Shown: positions 10,558-20,087 of the stretch, in pieces
Layout: every line of letters begins with the position of its first letter
Position numbering within the stretch: the first letter of the stretch is position 1
Assembly (NCBI RefSeq): GCF_001420595.1
Contig: NZ_LJIX01000006.1
Span: 2,006,402 to 2,070,401, forward strand
Direction: 5' to 3'
Length of the DNA: 64,000 bases
Source of the DNA: Cytobacillus solani
Lineage (GTDB): Bacteria > Bacillota > Bacilli > Bacillales > Cytobacillaceae
Notes under the pieces: generated by a model
What the model saw: the letters and a program-made list of their open reading frames with translations, nothing else
What the model was told of the DNA's origin: nothing
Database searches by the model: none
Made by a program: the position numbers and the translations under genes

Positions 10558-11865
10558 ATGAATACAAAAAGAGTGGATTCTTACTCCAAAGCATTATTTG
10601 AACAAGCAAAAAGTGTGATTCCTGGAGGAGTGAACAGCCCGGTACGTGCATTTTCGTTGGTTGACTCTCCTCCTGTTTTTATTACAAAAGGTCGAGGATC
10701 TCACATATTTGATGTTGATGGAAATGAATTTATTGATTATATATGCTCATGGGGACCTTTGATACTTGGACATGCCCATCCAGCAGTGGAGGAAGAGATA
10801 CAGAAGGCATTAAGAGATGGATCAAGCTTTGGATTGTCTACTGAGATTGAAGTGAAAATGGCTAAATTAATATGTGAAATTGTTCCATCTATTGAAATGG
10901 TACGTATGGTGAACTCTGGAACAGAAGCTGTAATGAGTGCATTACGTTTAGCAAGAGGATATACAAGGCGGCAAAAAATTGTTAAATTTCAAGGTGGCTA
11001 TCATGGACATGCTGACGCTTTTTTAATCAAAGCAGGTTCTGGGGTGGCCACATTAGGATTGCCCGATAGTCCGGGGGTACCCAATAATGTCACTATTGAT
11101 ACTATTACAGTACCTTATAACAGTATGGAGAGTATCCGTCATACCTTTGAACAATATGGGGAACAAATCGCAGCTGTTATTGTCGAGCCAATTGCAGGAA
11201 ATATGGGAGTTGTTCCTCCAAATCTTGGATTTCTCCAAGGGTTACGTGAGATTACCAAACAGTACGGTAGCTTGCTTATCTTTGATGAAGTAATGACTGG
11301 TTTTCGCGTAGACTATCATGGGGCACAGAATCTATACGGAGTCGATCCCGATATTACTTGTTTAGGAAAGATCATAGGAGGGGGATTGCCTGTGGGAGCT
11401 TATGGAGGTAAACGTGAAATCATGGAGCAAATTGCACCCGCAGGACCTATTTACCAAGCAGGTACATTATCAGGGAATCCACTTGCAATGTCAGCTGGAT
11501 ATAGAACTCTGAGGTTACTTGAGCAGATTGAAATCTATGGTGAGTTGGAAAGAAAAGCGGCTAGATTAGAAGAAGGTTTCAAACAAAATGCTGAATTGAC
11601 AAGTGTGCCATTAAAAATCAACAGGGTAGGCTCCATGCTTTCTACCTTTTTTACAGAACAAGAGGTTGTTGATTATGAAACAGCTAAGAGTTCGGATATG
11701 CAAGTTTTTAAAAAATATTATACGAGTATGCTGAATTTGGGAATTTTGACAGCCCCTACACCTTATGAGGTGATGTTCATATCGGCAGCACACTCCGATG
11801 AAGATATTGAAGATACAATCAAGGCTCATTATCAAGTACTTAGTAATGTCAAAAGTATTGGGTGA
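10558..11865 (+). CDS. hemL: Glutamate-1-semialdehyde 2,1-aminomutase-like (class III aminotransferase), intact (block 2)
   Basis: This is a 435-residue class III PLP enzyme with the GSA-aminomutase signature: [44 protein letters not shown], the PLP lysine in [17 protein letters not shown] (about residue 271) and the [13 protein letters not shown] motif. It follows an AGAGGGG site. The usual role is 5-aminolevulinate formation for heme. It stands apart from other hem genes and next to sufS, so it is probably a paralogue. The stop overlaps the sufS start region. Confidence 0.88.
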   Translation: MNTKRVDSYSKALFEQAKSVIPGGVNSPVRAFSLVDSPPVFITKGRGSHIFDVDGNEFIDYICSWGPLILGHAHPAVEEEIQKALRDGSSFGLSTEIEVKMAKLICEIVPSIEMVRMVNSGTEAVMSALRLARGYTRRQKIVKFQGGYHGHADAFLIKAGSGVATLGLPDSPGVPNNVTIDTITVPYNSMESIRHTFEQYGEQIAAVIVEPIAGNMGVVPPNLGFLQGLREITKQYGSLLIFDEVMTGFRVDYHGAQNLYGVDPDITCLGKIIGGGLPVGAYGGKREIMEQIAPAGPIYQAGTLSGNPLAMSAGYRTLRLLEQIEIYGELERKAARLEEGFKQNAELTSVPLKINRVGSMLSTFFTEQEVVDYETAKSSDMQVFKKYYTSMLNLGILTAPTPYEVMFISAAHSDEDIEDTIKAHYQVLSNVKSIG

Positions 11866-11873
11866 GAATAATA

Positions 11874-12539
11874 ATGGAATCGATCAATATACAAAAACAA
11901 TTTCCGATACTGAATCAAAAGATTCATGGGTATCCGTTGGTTTACTTAGATAACGCAGCATCAACACAGAAATCGCTCCAAGTCATTGAATCATTGCAAC
12001 AATACTATAAACAAGATAATGCTAATGTACACAGAGGAGTACATACGTTAAGTTCACGTGCTACAGATGCTTATGAAGGAGCACGGAAGAAAGTAGCTAA
12101 TTTCCTTAATCCAGAAGGGGGAACTCCAATTATCGCAGGTGCAATTGGTTTAGGTACAGCTATCGATTTTCTAGAAGGAATAGGATTAGATACGATAGAG
12201 AAGCACGATAAACAATTAACTAGCTATGCGGTAGAACGAATGAAACAAATTGAAGATGTGACAATGTATGGACCTGATGACGGACGTTTTGGGTTGGTTA
12301 CGTTTAATTTAGGCAAAGTTCATCCGCATGATCTAGCCACGGTTCTCGACACTTATGGTATAGCAATACGCGCTGGGCATCATTGCTGCCAACCATTAAT
12401 GCGACATTTTGAAGCTAGTGCTACGGCACGTGCCAGCTTTTACTTATACAATACAGAAGAAGATATCGAACGATTCATTTTAGCACTAGAGAAAACGAAA
12501 GAGTTTTTAAAGAGTGATTTTATTTTAATATCCTCGTAA
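11874..12539 (+). pseudogene. sufS-like cysteine desulfurase with in-frame central deletion (block 2)
   Basis: About 220 residues are colinear with the intact copy at 4553-5782, but about 190 codons are missing between FLNPE and [13 protein letters not shown]. The deletion removes the EHHSN, DGAQS and SGHK elements, so no PLP can be bound covalently. The C-terminal cysteine region [11 protein letters not shown] is kept. The frame is preserved, so a shortened protein could be made. The junction sits at GAA-GGGG, which also occurs at both deletion edges of the intact gene, suggesting a microhomology deletion. Confidence 0.88.
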
Positions 12540-12630
12540 ATACAATCTATTTCGATGGATGGGTAAACACTAGGTCACAAATTATAGACAAAGAAAATTT
12601 AGATTCATAAACAAGAGAGGTTTTGATTAT

Positions 12631-13467
12631 ATGTGGGTACCTAGAGCTTTATCAATAGCGGGTTCTGCTGCAAGAGGAGGTGCTGGGATTCAAGCTGATT
12701 TAAAAACTTTCCAGGAGATGGGTGTGTTTGGTCTAAGTTCTGTCACTGGTATTGTTGCATACCATCCATATACAAATCAAAATGTGTTTCCTATAGAGTT
12801 AAGTGCTATTGAAGCACAGGTATATACAGCGCTTCGTGACGTCGGGGTAGATGCGATAAAAACGGGAATGCTCTATACAAAGGAGAATATTTCCCATGTA
12901 GCCAAGTGGATTGAAGAAGCCGACACAACCAATGTTGTTGTGGACCCAGTCATGGTTGGTAAAATGGACACGCCTTTGTTAAAAGACGATGCTATCAATA
13001 CCCTTATAACAAAATTAATACCTTTAGCGACAATTATTACACCAAATATGCCAGAAGCAGCACTATTATTAAAATCAAATCAACAACTTACAACTGTTGA
13101 TGACTTAAAACTAGCAGCAATAGAATTAAAAAAACTAGGCTCAAAATATGTCCTTGTCAAAGGAGGTCGCTTGAAAGGTCCAGCTGTTGATGTGCTATAT
13201 GATGGAGAGAAATTACATATACTCGAAGCGCAGCGTATTGATACAATTCATACAAATGGAGCAGGATGTAGCTATTCTGCCGCAATCACAGCCCTGTTAG
13301 CAAAAGGTAAACCTGTCCAAGATGCTGTTAAAGAAGCAAAAATGTTTATTACAGCTGCCATTCGTCATTCCATTGCATTTAAGCGAGGCGTAGGTCCTCC
13401 AGACTTTGCTGCTTACCATAGACATGGGGAATTAGGGGTCAAAGAAAACATTATAGAATTTCAGTAA
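12631..13467 (+). CDS. pdxK: Pyridoxine/hydroxymethylpyrimidine kinase (PdxK/ThiD-like)
   Basis: This 278-residue ribokinase-fold enzyme makes PLP from pyridoxal or phosphorylates HMP. Visible are GGAGIQADLKTFQEMGVFG, DPVMVGK, TPNMPEAALLL and the anion-hole motif TNGAGCSYSAAITALLAKG, followed by the usual C-terminal AIRHSIAFKRGVGP. The cysteine in GAGC is typical of the Bacillus PdxK group. The N-terminus is unusual: the expected GSDSSGGAG reads GSAARGGAG, altering a substrate-contact aspartate. It may therefore be impaired. An IS element lies just downstream. Confidence 0.85.
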   Translation: MWVPRALSIAGSAARGGAGIQADLKTFQEMGVFGLSSVTGIVAYHPYTNQNVFPIELSAIEAQVYTALRDVGVDAIKTGMLYTKENISHVAKWIEEADTTNVVVDPVMVGKMDTPLLKDDAINTLITKLIPLATIITPNMPEAALLLKSNQQLTTVDDLKLAAIELKKLGSKYVLVKGGRLKGPAVDVLYDGEKLHILEAQRIDTIHTNGAGCSYSAAITALLAKGKPVQDAVKEAKMFITAAIRHSIAFKRGVGPPDFAAYHRHGELGVKENIIEFQ

Positions 13468-13502
13468 CAAGAATATTAAAAAAGAAGAGCTATGAAGAAG
13501 TT

Positions 13503-14587
13503 TGAACTGCCCCCTGTCAAGTAGACAGTTGAAATAATAAAATTGACTTAAGCGGCTTTAGCTCTATATTCCATAGGGCTAAGGCCGTTTAGTCGTTTTT
13601 GATATCGATTATGATTATAAAAATAGATGTACTCATTTATCGCATTAGAGAGTTCCCCAAATGTTTCATACTTATGTAAATAATATTTCTCGCATTTGAT
13701 TGTTCCCCAAAAAGATTCCATTGGTCCATTATCAATACACCTACCGACTCGTGACATACTTTGAGTCATCTCAGCCTTATCTATCCTGCGCTTAAACCTA
13801 TTAGAGGTGTACTGAAACCTGCGATCACTATGAATAAGTGGATGATCTCCATCCAAAAGCTCTATTGCTTGTTCAATCGTCTTTTATACGAGATGATAAT
13901 TATTTGAATGCCCTAAAACATAGCTAACGATGGATCCATCATACAGATCAAGAATCGCACTTAAATATGCTTTCTTTGAGAAAGCATATTTGAATTCTGT
14001 GACATCCGTTACCCACTTTTCATTTGGCTTTTCCGAGGTGAATTCACGATTCAACACATTCTCCGCCACATGTTTTCGTTGATAATCTTTGGCATTCCCT
14101 AAACAATCAAGCACAATTTGTATCCATTCATGCCAAGTGGTTTTTCTCCCTTTAGTCATAGAGCTCGTCCTTCCTTTCGACGTGTCCTTTAATTCTCTAT
14201 AACTATTATACTTCTTAATCCACTGACGTAGAGTGGTAGTACTCGGAATTTCATACCTTCTAGTAACTTCCCCAAGGGAGTACCCTTCATCAAGATATTC
14301 CTTTACTGCCTCCAGTTTAAGTTCCTTCGAATACCTTCTCCAAGTTGAGCTCTCTTTTAATCCTTCCACTCCGTATTTTTCATATTTATAAACCCAATCA
14401 TAAATTGAGAGATTATTTACATTAAAAATCGATTCCAGTTCATAAATAGAATAATCCTCATCTTTTATAGCTTTTATTATCTTGATTTTATCCTCTAATG
14501 AATGTCCTCTTTTTGACATAAAAAATACTCCCCTTAAAGCAAACAGATTATTATTTTTAATCTGTCTACCTAATGGGGAGCATATCA
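13503..14587 (-). mobile_element. IS3-family (IS150-like) insertion sequence, defective
   Basis: The ends form imperfect inverted repeats: left TGAACTGCCCCC...GTAGACAG and right (complement) TGATATGCTCCC...GTAGACAG. A 3-bp direct repeat GTT flanks the element (13500-13502 and 14588-14590), in line with IS150-group target duplication. It lies between pdxK and the serC fragment and carries a broken transposase on the minus strand. Confidence 0.85.
13548..14519 (-). pseudogene. IS150-type transposase, frameshifted and partly deleted
   Basis: The N-terminal part (14519 to 13884) has two helix-turn-helix segments, with SLEDKIKIIKAIKDEDYSIY and SLGEVTRRYEIPSTTTLRQW. It passes abruptly into the DDE domain at NEKWVTDVTEF, so the region between OrfA and the core has been deleted. 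It stops at 13884. The rest of the DDE domain (13856 to 13548), with HSDRRFQYTS and GPMESFWGTIKCEKYY, lies in another frame. The element cannot transpose by itself. Confidence 0.88.
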
Positions 14588-14622
14588 GTTAAAAGTATCT
14601 GCAATTAAATAAGGGGACAAGA

Positions 14623-14996
14623 ATGAAACAAGTTAATAATTTTAATGCGGGGCCAGCAACATTACCTTTAGAAGTAATGCTTCAAATACAAGATGAACTC
14701 CTCGATCTACAGGGAACTAGTTTGTCTATTTTAGAGATATCACATAGAAGTAAGGAGTATGAGAATATCAATGGAGAAACACAACAATTGTTGAAGGATC
14801 TTCTTAACATTCCTACTGATTATAAGGTGTTATTTCTTCAAGGTGGTGCAAGTACGCAATTTGCCATGGTACCTATGAACTTTTTGTAGAAGGATGTAAT
14901 GCAAGTTACTTTCATAGCGGAACATGGTCAGAAAAGGCGATAGCAGAAGCGAGAAAATTTGGCGAGACTGTTATTGCAGGAAGCTCGGAAGATGAT
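14623..14996 (+). pseudogene. serC 5' fragment (phosphoserine aminotransferase)
   Basis: Starts at ATG with NFNAGPATLPLEVM, then ISHRSKEYE and FLQGGASTQFAMVPMNF, the classic SerC N-terminus. One T is lost in a T-run after MNF, giving a stop at 14887-14889. In the shifted frame SerC continues as VEGCNASYFHSGTWSEKA until about 14996. There it is joined to an argD-type sequence. The PLP lysine region is absent. Confidence 0.85.
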
Positions 14997-15534
14997 TATA
15001 CTCATTATCGATGAAGTACAGACTGGCATGGGGCGTACAGGGAGTTTGTTCGCTTATGAGCATTATGGTATCGAACCAGATATCATCACGCTTGCCAAAG
15101 GACTAGCCAGCGGGTTTCCAATCAGCGCGATGATGGGTAAGAAAGAACTTCGAGAGGCTTTCTCATCAGGGAGTCATGGATCGACTTTTGGGGTAGGTCC
15201 TCTTGCGGTAACCGCAGGTCTTGCAACTCTTGAAACGCTACTTGAGGGATGCTTAATGGAACATGTTACTAAACTTGGAGTATACGCATTGCAGCGCTTG
15301 ACAGATCAACTTCAGCACTATCCTAGTGTACAAAATATAAGAGGGCTTGGTCTCTTAATTGGTATTGAATGCCGCGAACCGATTGCCCCAATAATTCAAG
15401 AGCTGCTGCAACAAGGACTGCTCGTACTTACAGCGGGAACCCATGTAATCCGTCTGGCACCGAGTTTATTAATTACTAAAGAAGAAATTGACCAAGCCGT
15501 TGACCTCATTGAAGTTGTACTGAAAAAGTATTGA
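14996..15534 (+). pseudogene. argD-type class III aminotransferase, 3' half
   Basis: About 178 residues are colinear with the second half of acetylornithine/ornithine aminotransferases: IIDEVQTGMGRTGSLFAYEHYG, the PLP lysine in TLAKGLASGFPISAMMG, HGSTFGVGPLAV, then RGLGLLIGIE and IRLAPSLLIT. The N-terminal half is missing and the sequence is fused to a serC fragment. The PLP lysine is kept, but half the dimer interface and substrate site is gone. Confidence 0.85.
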
Positions 15535-15563
15535 AAAGCATAAAGATTATTCCTGATAAAGCT

Positions 15564-16460
15564 CTAGTAAAAGCGTTCATCTTTAACTGTTTTAATCAAT
15601 TGGTCCATAAAAACACGACTAGCAGCACATAAATGTTTGTTCTTTCGATAGGCAATACCAATCTGTGTGGTGATTACCGGATCTTGAATAGGAATCGTTT
15701 TAATATGAATATTATCAATATAATCTAAGTAAGCTTTTGGTAGTATCGTAACACCGACGCCTTTGCTTACCATTTGAATGATAGATTCCATCGTCGTCAT
15801 TTCAAGTACTGGTTTGGGTGCGAAATTCATTAAGCGACACTGTTCGTTAACAACTTGTCGTAGAAAATAGGTTTCAGGTAATAAAATAGATGGTGTCTCT
15901 TTTAAAACTTGAAGTGATACACACGCCTCTTTTGCAATGATGTGATCTATAGGTGCAGCAAAAGCAAGATCTTCTTTATAGAGCGGAATAGCTTCTAGGT
16001 CTTCATGTTCCAACGGTAAAAAAACGATACCCAAATCCAATTCATTCTGTAATAGTCCTTTATAAATATCTCCAGTTCGTAACCCTTGTACAGAAAGTTC
16101 TACATTGGGATAAGCATTGTGAAACCCGATAACTGTTGGGGAAAGCAAATAATTAACAACTGTGAGTAGGGAGCCTATTTTGAGCGTGCCCCTCTCTAAC
16201 CCCTGAAGCTCGCTAATTGCAGCACGTGCCTGAGAAATTTCATGAAAAACATTGTAGCTATGATGGAGCAATGTTTTACCTGCATCAGTAAGTATATTTT
16301 TTTTGCCAATACGATCAAATAAAGGCAGCCCTACTTCATGTTCTAACAAGCCAATTTGTTGACTAAGAGAAGGTTGGGCAATACCTAGTTTCTCCGCCGC
16401 ACGTGTAAAATGCAGCTCTTGACATAATACGATAAAGTATTCCAATTGTTTTAGTTCCAT
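15564..16460 (-). CDS. LysR-family transcriptional regulator
   Basis: This 298-residue protein is an intact LysR regulator. The N-terminal winged HTH reads ELKQLEYFIVLCQELHFTRAAEKLGIAQPSLSQQI. The effector-binding domain begins at GTLKIGSLLTVV and continues with periplasmic-binding-like lobes (GLRTGDIYKGL, MVSKGVGVTILPKAYLD). It is convergent with the argD fragment and divergent from the MOSC pseudogene, leaving no obvious intact target next to it. The inducer is unknown. Confidence 0.85.
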   Translation of the reverse strand: MELKQLEYFIVLCQELHFTRAAEKLGIAQPSLSQQIGLLEHEVGLPLFDRIGKKNILTDAGKTLLHHSYNVFHEISQARAAISELQGLERGTLKIGSLLTVVNYLLSPTVIGFHNAYPNVELSVQGLRTGDIYKGLLQNELDLGIVFLPLEHEDLEAIPLYKEDLAFAAPIDHIIAKEACVSLQVLKETPSILLPETYFLRQVVNEQCRLMNFAPKPVLEMTTMESIIQMVSKGVGVTILPKAYLDYIDNIHIKTIPIQDPVITTQIGIAYRKNKHLCAASRVFMDQLIKTVKDERFY

Positions 16461-16683
16461 CGATTTCCTCCCAAGTATTTATATTTACAATGATAGGTTT
16501 TAACTATTATTATATACTAATTTATTATATATTTTTAATAGATGAAATATGGTGGAAAATGGTTTAAAAAATATTTGAGTTTATGCATTACCATCTCAAA
16601 ATTATGAGAAGCTGAAATATGAATCAAAATTAATTTTAATAATGAGTTTGATATCGGTGAGTCAACCTGTGATAGATAAAATA

Positions 16684-17213
16684 ATGGTAGGAAAGCCATA
16701 AACATTCGGAAATAAAGATGCAAAACATCCAATGAATCGTGAGTGGACCACTGGAATTGTAAAATATTCAGTTAAAGGAAAGATTTGGGCAGGGAAAACA
16801 AATCTTGGAGGGGACGGATAAGCAGATCTTAAGCGACATGGCGGACCGAAAAAAGCAATTTTTGTCTATACGGTTTCTCATTATGATTATTGGCAAAAAA
16901 AATTACAAAGGCCAGACTTTTCCGTCGGTGCATTTGGTGAAAACTTAGCTGTTAAAAACATCAATGAAGATGATTTATGTATCGGTGATGTATTTCATAT
17001 TGGTGGGGCTGTCGTTCAAGTTTCGCAACCAAGGCAACCATGTTGGAGACCAGCAAGACACTGGAAATAAAAGATTTAGCTTCACAAATACAACAAGAGG
17101 GCTTAACAGTATGGTATTTTCGTGTTCTTAAAGAGGGTGAGATACAAGCAGGAGATTATCTACAACTTCAAGAAAGACCATTCCCTGAATGGATTGTGGC
17201 TAAATGCAATGAT
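16684..17213 (+). pseudogene. MOSC-domain (YiiM-like) protein, broken
   Basis: One frame reads VGKP, then TGIVKYSVKGKIWAG, DLKRHGGPKKAIFVYTVSHYDYW, FGENLAVK and the MOSC signature VVQVSQPRQPCWRPAR. This is the Moco-sulfurase C-terminal type domain found in YiiM. Two in-frame stops interrupt it, after VGKP and after GGDG. The end runs straight into a serine recombinase sequence near 17211. Confidence 0.8.
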
Positions 17214-18165
17214 GTTCTCTCGTTTTGCAAGAAATACTTTAGATACGCTTAAGTATATTCGTATGTTGAAAGAAAGAGACATTGCTGTTTTATTTGAAGA
17301 CGAAAAAATTAATATACTTACAATGGATGATGAATTATTACTTGTTGTATTGAGTTCCCGTTGCACAACAAGAAGTAGAAAATATATCTGCTAATGTAAA
17401 AAAAGGGTTAAAAATGAAAATGAAAATGAAAAGAGGGGAAATGATAGGTTTTCAAGGTTACCTTAGTTATGATTATCACCCAGAGGATCAAACTCTCAGC
17501 GTAAACGAAAAAGAAGCAGAAATAGTACGTTATATATTTGAGAGGTATGTGCAGGGAGCTGGCGACAGAAAGATTGCAAATTTAGGTCGTAAAACCAAAA
17601 AAGGCTTTACAACATGGCAAGAATCAACTGTAATTCCTATTTCTAAACGTCGGTTAGATAATCATGGGGAAGAAGATCAGTATTATATAAAAGATCACCT
17701 TGATCCCATTGTAAGTACCGAAATGTTCGATAAAGCAGAAGAAATTAGGTTACGCAGATCGTGGAGTAAAAATACTGTAGAAAAGAACGATGGAAAAAGA
17801 GAAAAATATAGTCGTAAGTTTGCTTTTAGTAGTTTATTAAAATGCGTTTATTGCGGGAGTTCATTATCAAGGCGAAGTTGGCATGGTGGAACTCAATATA
17901 ATAAGATTATATAGCATTGTGTGACGAGCACAAAGAAAGGAAAAAAAGTTGTCCAGAAAGCAAAGGGATACCGGAAGAAACTATTGAACAAGCATTTCAT
18001 TGGATGGAAATCATTTTAAACTACCAAGAAGAAATACAAAAAATAAAAAAAGAAACTTCTAATGAATTGTGTTCCAATACTATAAACGAGGTCAATGAAT
18101 TGTATCCCAATAATAGCCACGACACATGTGGAGTGTGGAAACATTTTTGGGAATTTGTAATATAA
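17211..18165 (+). pseudogene. Large serine recombinase remnant
   Basis: The remnant begins inside the catalytic domain (SRFARNTLDTL). After frame changes near 17360 it continues with VAQQEVENISANVKKG, a recombinase domain (EKEAEIVRYIFERYVQG) and a zinc-ribbon start (LLKCVYCGSSLSRRS). A stop at 17914 is followed by SCPESKGIPEETIEQAF. The catalytic serine region and an uninterrupted frame are missing. It is probably a relic of an integrative element that used serine integration. Confidence 0.85.
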
Positions 18166-18513
18166 ATACAAGATAATTTATTTAAAAAAAACACGTAATA
18201 AATTTAAAAATTCGACCACCTGCTCACAATCTTGCTAACACATTTGCTAACATACTTTTTTCAGAGCTTAACTTATTTTACTGAATTGATATTGAACCCC
18301 TAAAATCCCTAACTTAACAGCACTCAATAGTTTTATTTAACTCAGTTAAACTAGATTGATTTCACTGATTTAGATTGACAGGGTAGGGTCGGGGGTTCAA
18401 ATCCCTCTCAGATCATTGGGTGCCAAACCCGTAGGAACCCTTCGGAACAAAGGGTTCCCGTACAAAAGACCGCTTCCTTTGGGAGTGGTCTTTTGTACGT
18501 CTGGCATCATTTG
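18166..18513. other. Integrase-flanking att-like region
   Basis: There is no gene. It contains a tRNA-3'-end-like sequence (about 18390-18415: GGGGGTTCAAATCCC then TCTCAGATCA), typical of phage core attachment sites. Direct repeats of TTTGCTAAC lie near 18232-18251 and again at 18509-18529. Two hairpins (GGAACCCTT...AAGGGTTCC at about 18434-18458, and GTACAAAAGACC...GGTCTTTTGTAC at about 18460-18498) lie between them. The layout fits attL/attR with integrase arm sites beside a tyrosine integrase. Confidence 0.6.
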
Positions 18514-18957
18514 CTAACCATTTGCTAACGCTTTTTTTCCAATAGCCTTGTGGAAGATATCCGCAACTTTGTTATCTTCATTGGGAACAAGATGTGAATA
18601 AATCCCATAAGTGATTTTAGGATTTGCATGTCCTAAACGAGCAGCAACTTTGACAATATCTACACCCTCCGAAATTAGAATAGATGCGTGGGTGTGTCGT
18701 ATATCATGGAAACGAATTGGCGTAACATTAGCAGATTTACATAGTCGTTTAAATACCCGCAATACATTACGTGGATCCTGCATTTTACCTTCTAAGTTAC
18801 AAATAACATAATCAAAATTTTGATACATGTCACCAAGACGATCGAGCCAATCATCCTGTTGTTTTTTATGGGAAAGTAAAGCCTGTTTAAGATTATCAGA
18901 AATAGGAACTTGTCTTCTTGATGTTTTTGTTTTTACTGTTGTATGGGGTGCATCAAC
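18514..18957 (-). pseudogene. Phage tyrosine integrase, C-terminal catalytic remnant
   Basis: The minus-strand frame begins within the catalytic domain (TSRRQVPISDNLKQALLSHK). It carries the HxxR box IRFHDIRHTHASIL, the RLGHANPKITYGIYSHL motif with the tyrosine nucleophile, and a short tail. The N-terminal arm-binding and core-binding domains and the first catalytic arginine are missing. Its 3' end adjoins the att-like region, as normal for an integrated prophage. Confidence 0.85.
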
Positions 18958-18996
18958 AAAACGTGAATTTCGTACGCTAAGCGATTTTTCACATAG

Positions 18997-19038
18997 AAAA
19001 AGCCGATTTCCTGTACGCTAAGGGATAATCGGCTTTTT
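18997..19038. terminator. Bidirectional terminator
   Basis: The 12-nt arms AAAAAGCCGATT and AATCGGCTTTTT are exact complements around an 18-nt loop. Confidence 0.8.
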
Positions 19039-19317
19039 ATTGTTAATTTATTTGTAGTGGTCGAAGAGATTCTAAAGGTGCAATTTCTTTCTTATTAAAT
19101 CGGTATTCTCCTAAGAAATTAATATGTTCCCATCCTAATGGAGAAATATGTTTTAAATAGCTGAGCCACGAATTCTAATCAGAACCGGTGGCTCTTTTAT
19201 TGAATTTAAAACTTGGAAAAGTCGACACAACACAACCATATATTTTATAAGACGATTCAGAAAGTCGATACTCCCTTACTTAATTTATTCCTTGTCGACA
19301 TTAGCAAACTTGTACTC
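19039..19317. other. Non-coding stretch with one terminator-like hairpin
   Basis: GAGCCAC and GTGGCTC arms around 19160-19195, followed by TTTTATT, form a likely terminator. The last 50 bases may be a much-decayed pdxR 5' end on the minus strand, judging from the order seen in the other copies of the pdx control region. Confidence 0.45.
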
Positions 19318-19535
19318 ATCCCTTCCAATTCTGGCATGGTTATTTTTAGAAAAACTGACCCTTCCAATACAATCAATTGCTCCTTATAATATTCAATAGA
19401 TTCAAAAAATAGAATAGATAGTAACACTAAGTGTATTAAAACTGAAAAAAATAATTAGAAACTGAGATTAAATAGATAGACTCATAAAATCTCTATGACA
19501 ATTTTCTAGAAGGGATCGGAATAGACTTTTTTGCC
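19318..19535 (+). promoter_or_regulatory. pdxR/pdxS-type control region, copy A
   Basis: Shares with copies B, C and D the order: CTGGxATGGTTATTTTT, CTGACxCTT, TCAATTG, -10 TATAAT (19385-19390), TCAATAGATT, AATAGATAG, then a degenerate echo of the pdxS start (AGTGTATTAAAACTGAAA...GAAACTGA). In copy D this sequence leads directly into pdxS. Here it lies about 210 bp upstream of a complete tRNA-Cys. CTGACC starts 30 bp before the -10 box, the same spacing as in D. There is no canonical -35, consistent with a promoter that needs an activator such as PdxR. Confidence 0.75.
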
Positions 19536-19598
19536 ACACTTTTTCAGTAATTACTCCCGATCTGTGCTAGGAACACAGTAGAAAAAAACAGAACTGAT

Positions 19599-19672
19599 GG
19601 CGCCATAGCCAAGTGGTAAGGCGAAGCTCTGCAAAAGCTTTATCCCTAGTTCGACTCTAGGTGGCGCCTCCA
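19599..19672 (+). tRNA. tRNA-Cys (anticodon GCA)
   Basis: A complete 74-nt cloverleaf: acceptor GGCGCCA/TGGCGCC (7 bp), D stem GCC/GGC, anticodon stem AAGCT/AGCTT around CTGCAAA (anticodon GCA), T stem CCTAG/CTAGG with loop TTCGACT, U73 and encoded CCA. U73 and GCA are the main CysRS identity elements. It lies alone behind a pdxS-type control region, not in a tRNA cluster, and its stem sequences differ from typical Bacillus tRNA-Cys. It looks functional. Confidence 0.88.
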
Positions 19673-19824
19673 TCATGTACTTTTCGCGCAGTCATGAACG
19701 TTGACTAGAAATCAAACATTCAAGAATTTGAATCTTTTACCCTTTTTTTATGGGGTAAATATCAGTTTGTGGTGTATGATATCTCTAAAATTATCACTAT
19801 AGGATAAAGAGAATACAGAAGAAC

Positions 19825-19884
19825 ATGAGGATTTTAGTCTAGGATAATTTTAAAACAGTGAGACAACAGATAGAATTGGCGTGA
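19825..19884 (+). pseudogene. yggS-like 5' remnant A
   Basis: ATG followed by RILV, a TAG, then DNFKTVRQQIELA and TGA. It aligns with the short frame at 25074 (NLVEENLKTVREQ) and resembles the first helix of YggS/YlmE proteins (ENLxxVRExI). Only about 20 codons survive before the sequence passes into a gcvT 3' fragment. Confidence 0.4.
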
Positions 19885-19922
19885 CGCAATGAGGGAAATG
19901 TGAAATTAGTTTCAAAATAATT

Positions 19923-20075
19923 GATACACAATCACTGGATTTAAACAAAAATATCGGATTAGCAGTTATCAATTCGAAGTTTGAGATTAAAGGTACAGAA
20001 TTAGAAATAAAAGTTCGAAAACGAAAGTTAAAAGCAGATATCGTAAAAACACCATTTTATAAACGAGATAAATAG
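19923..20075 (+). pseudogene. gcvT 3' fragment (glycine cleavage T protein)
   Basis: The frame ending at TAG 20073-20075 reads TQSLDLNKNIGLAVINSKF, ELEIKVRKRKLKADIV and KTPFYKR. This is the standard C-terminal end of the aminomethyltransferase GcvT. The remaining 300 or so codons are absent, replaced on the left by the pdx control region, tRNA-Cys and yggS remnant. In Bacillus gcvT normally heads the gcvT-gcvPA-gcvPB operon, so the operon's own promoter region and first gene were lost. Confidence 0.8.
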
Positions 20076-20087
20076 GGGGGCATCGTA

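Noticed and set aside
16535-16732. Minus-strand 65-codon frame upstream of the LysR gene
   Set aside because: It overlaps the MOSC pseudogene start and has no recognisable features or ribosome binding site.
19673-20087. Glycine riboswitch upstream of gcvPA
   Set aside because: The expected tandem glycine-aptamer cores were not recognised, and the upstream sequence is gcvT coding remnant.
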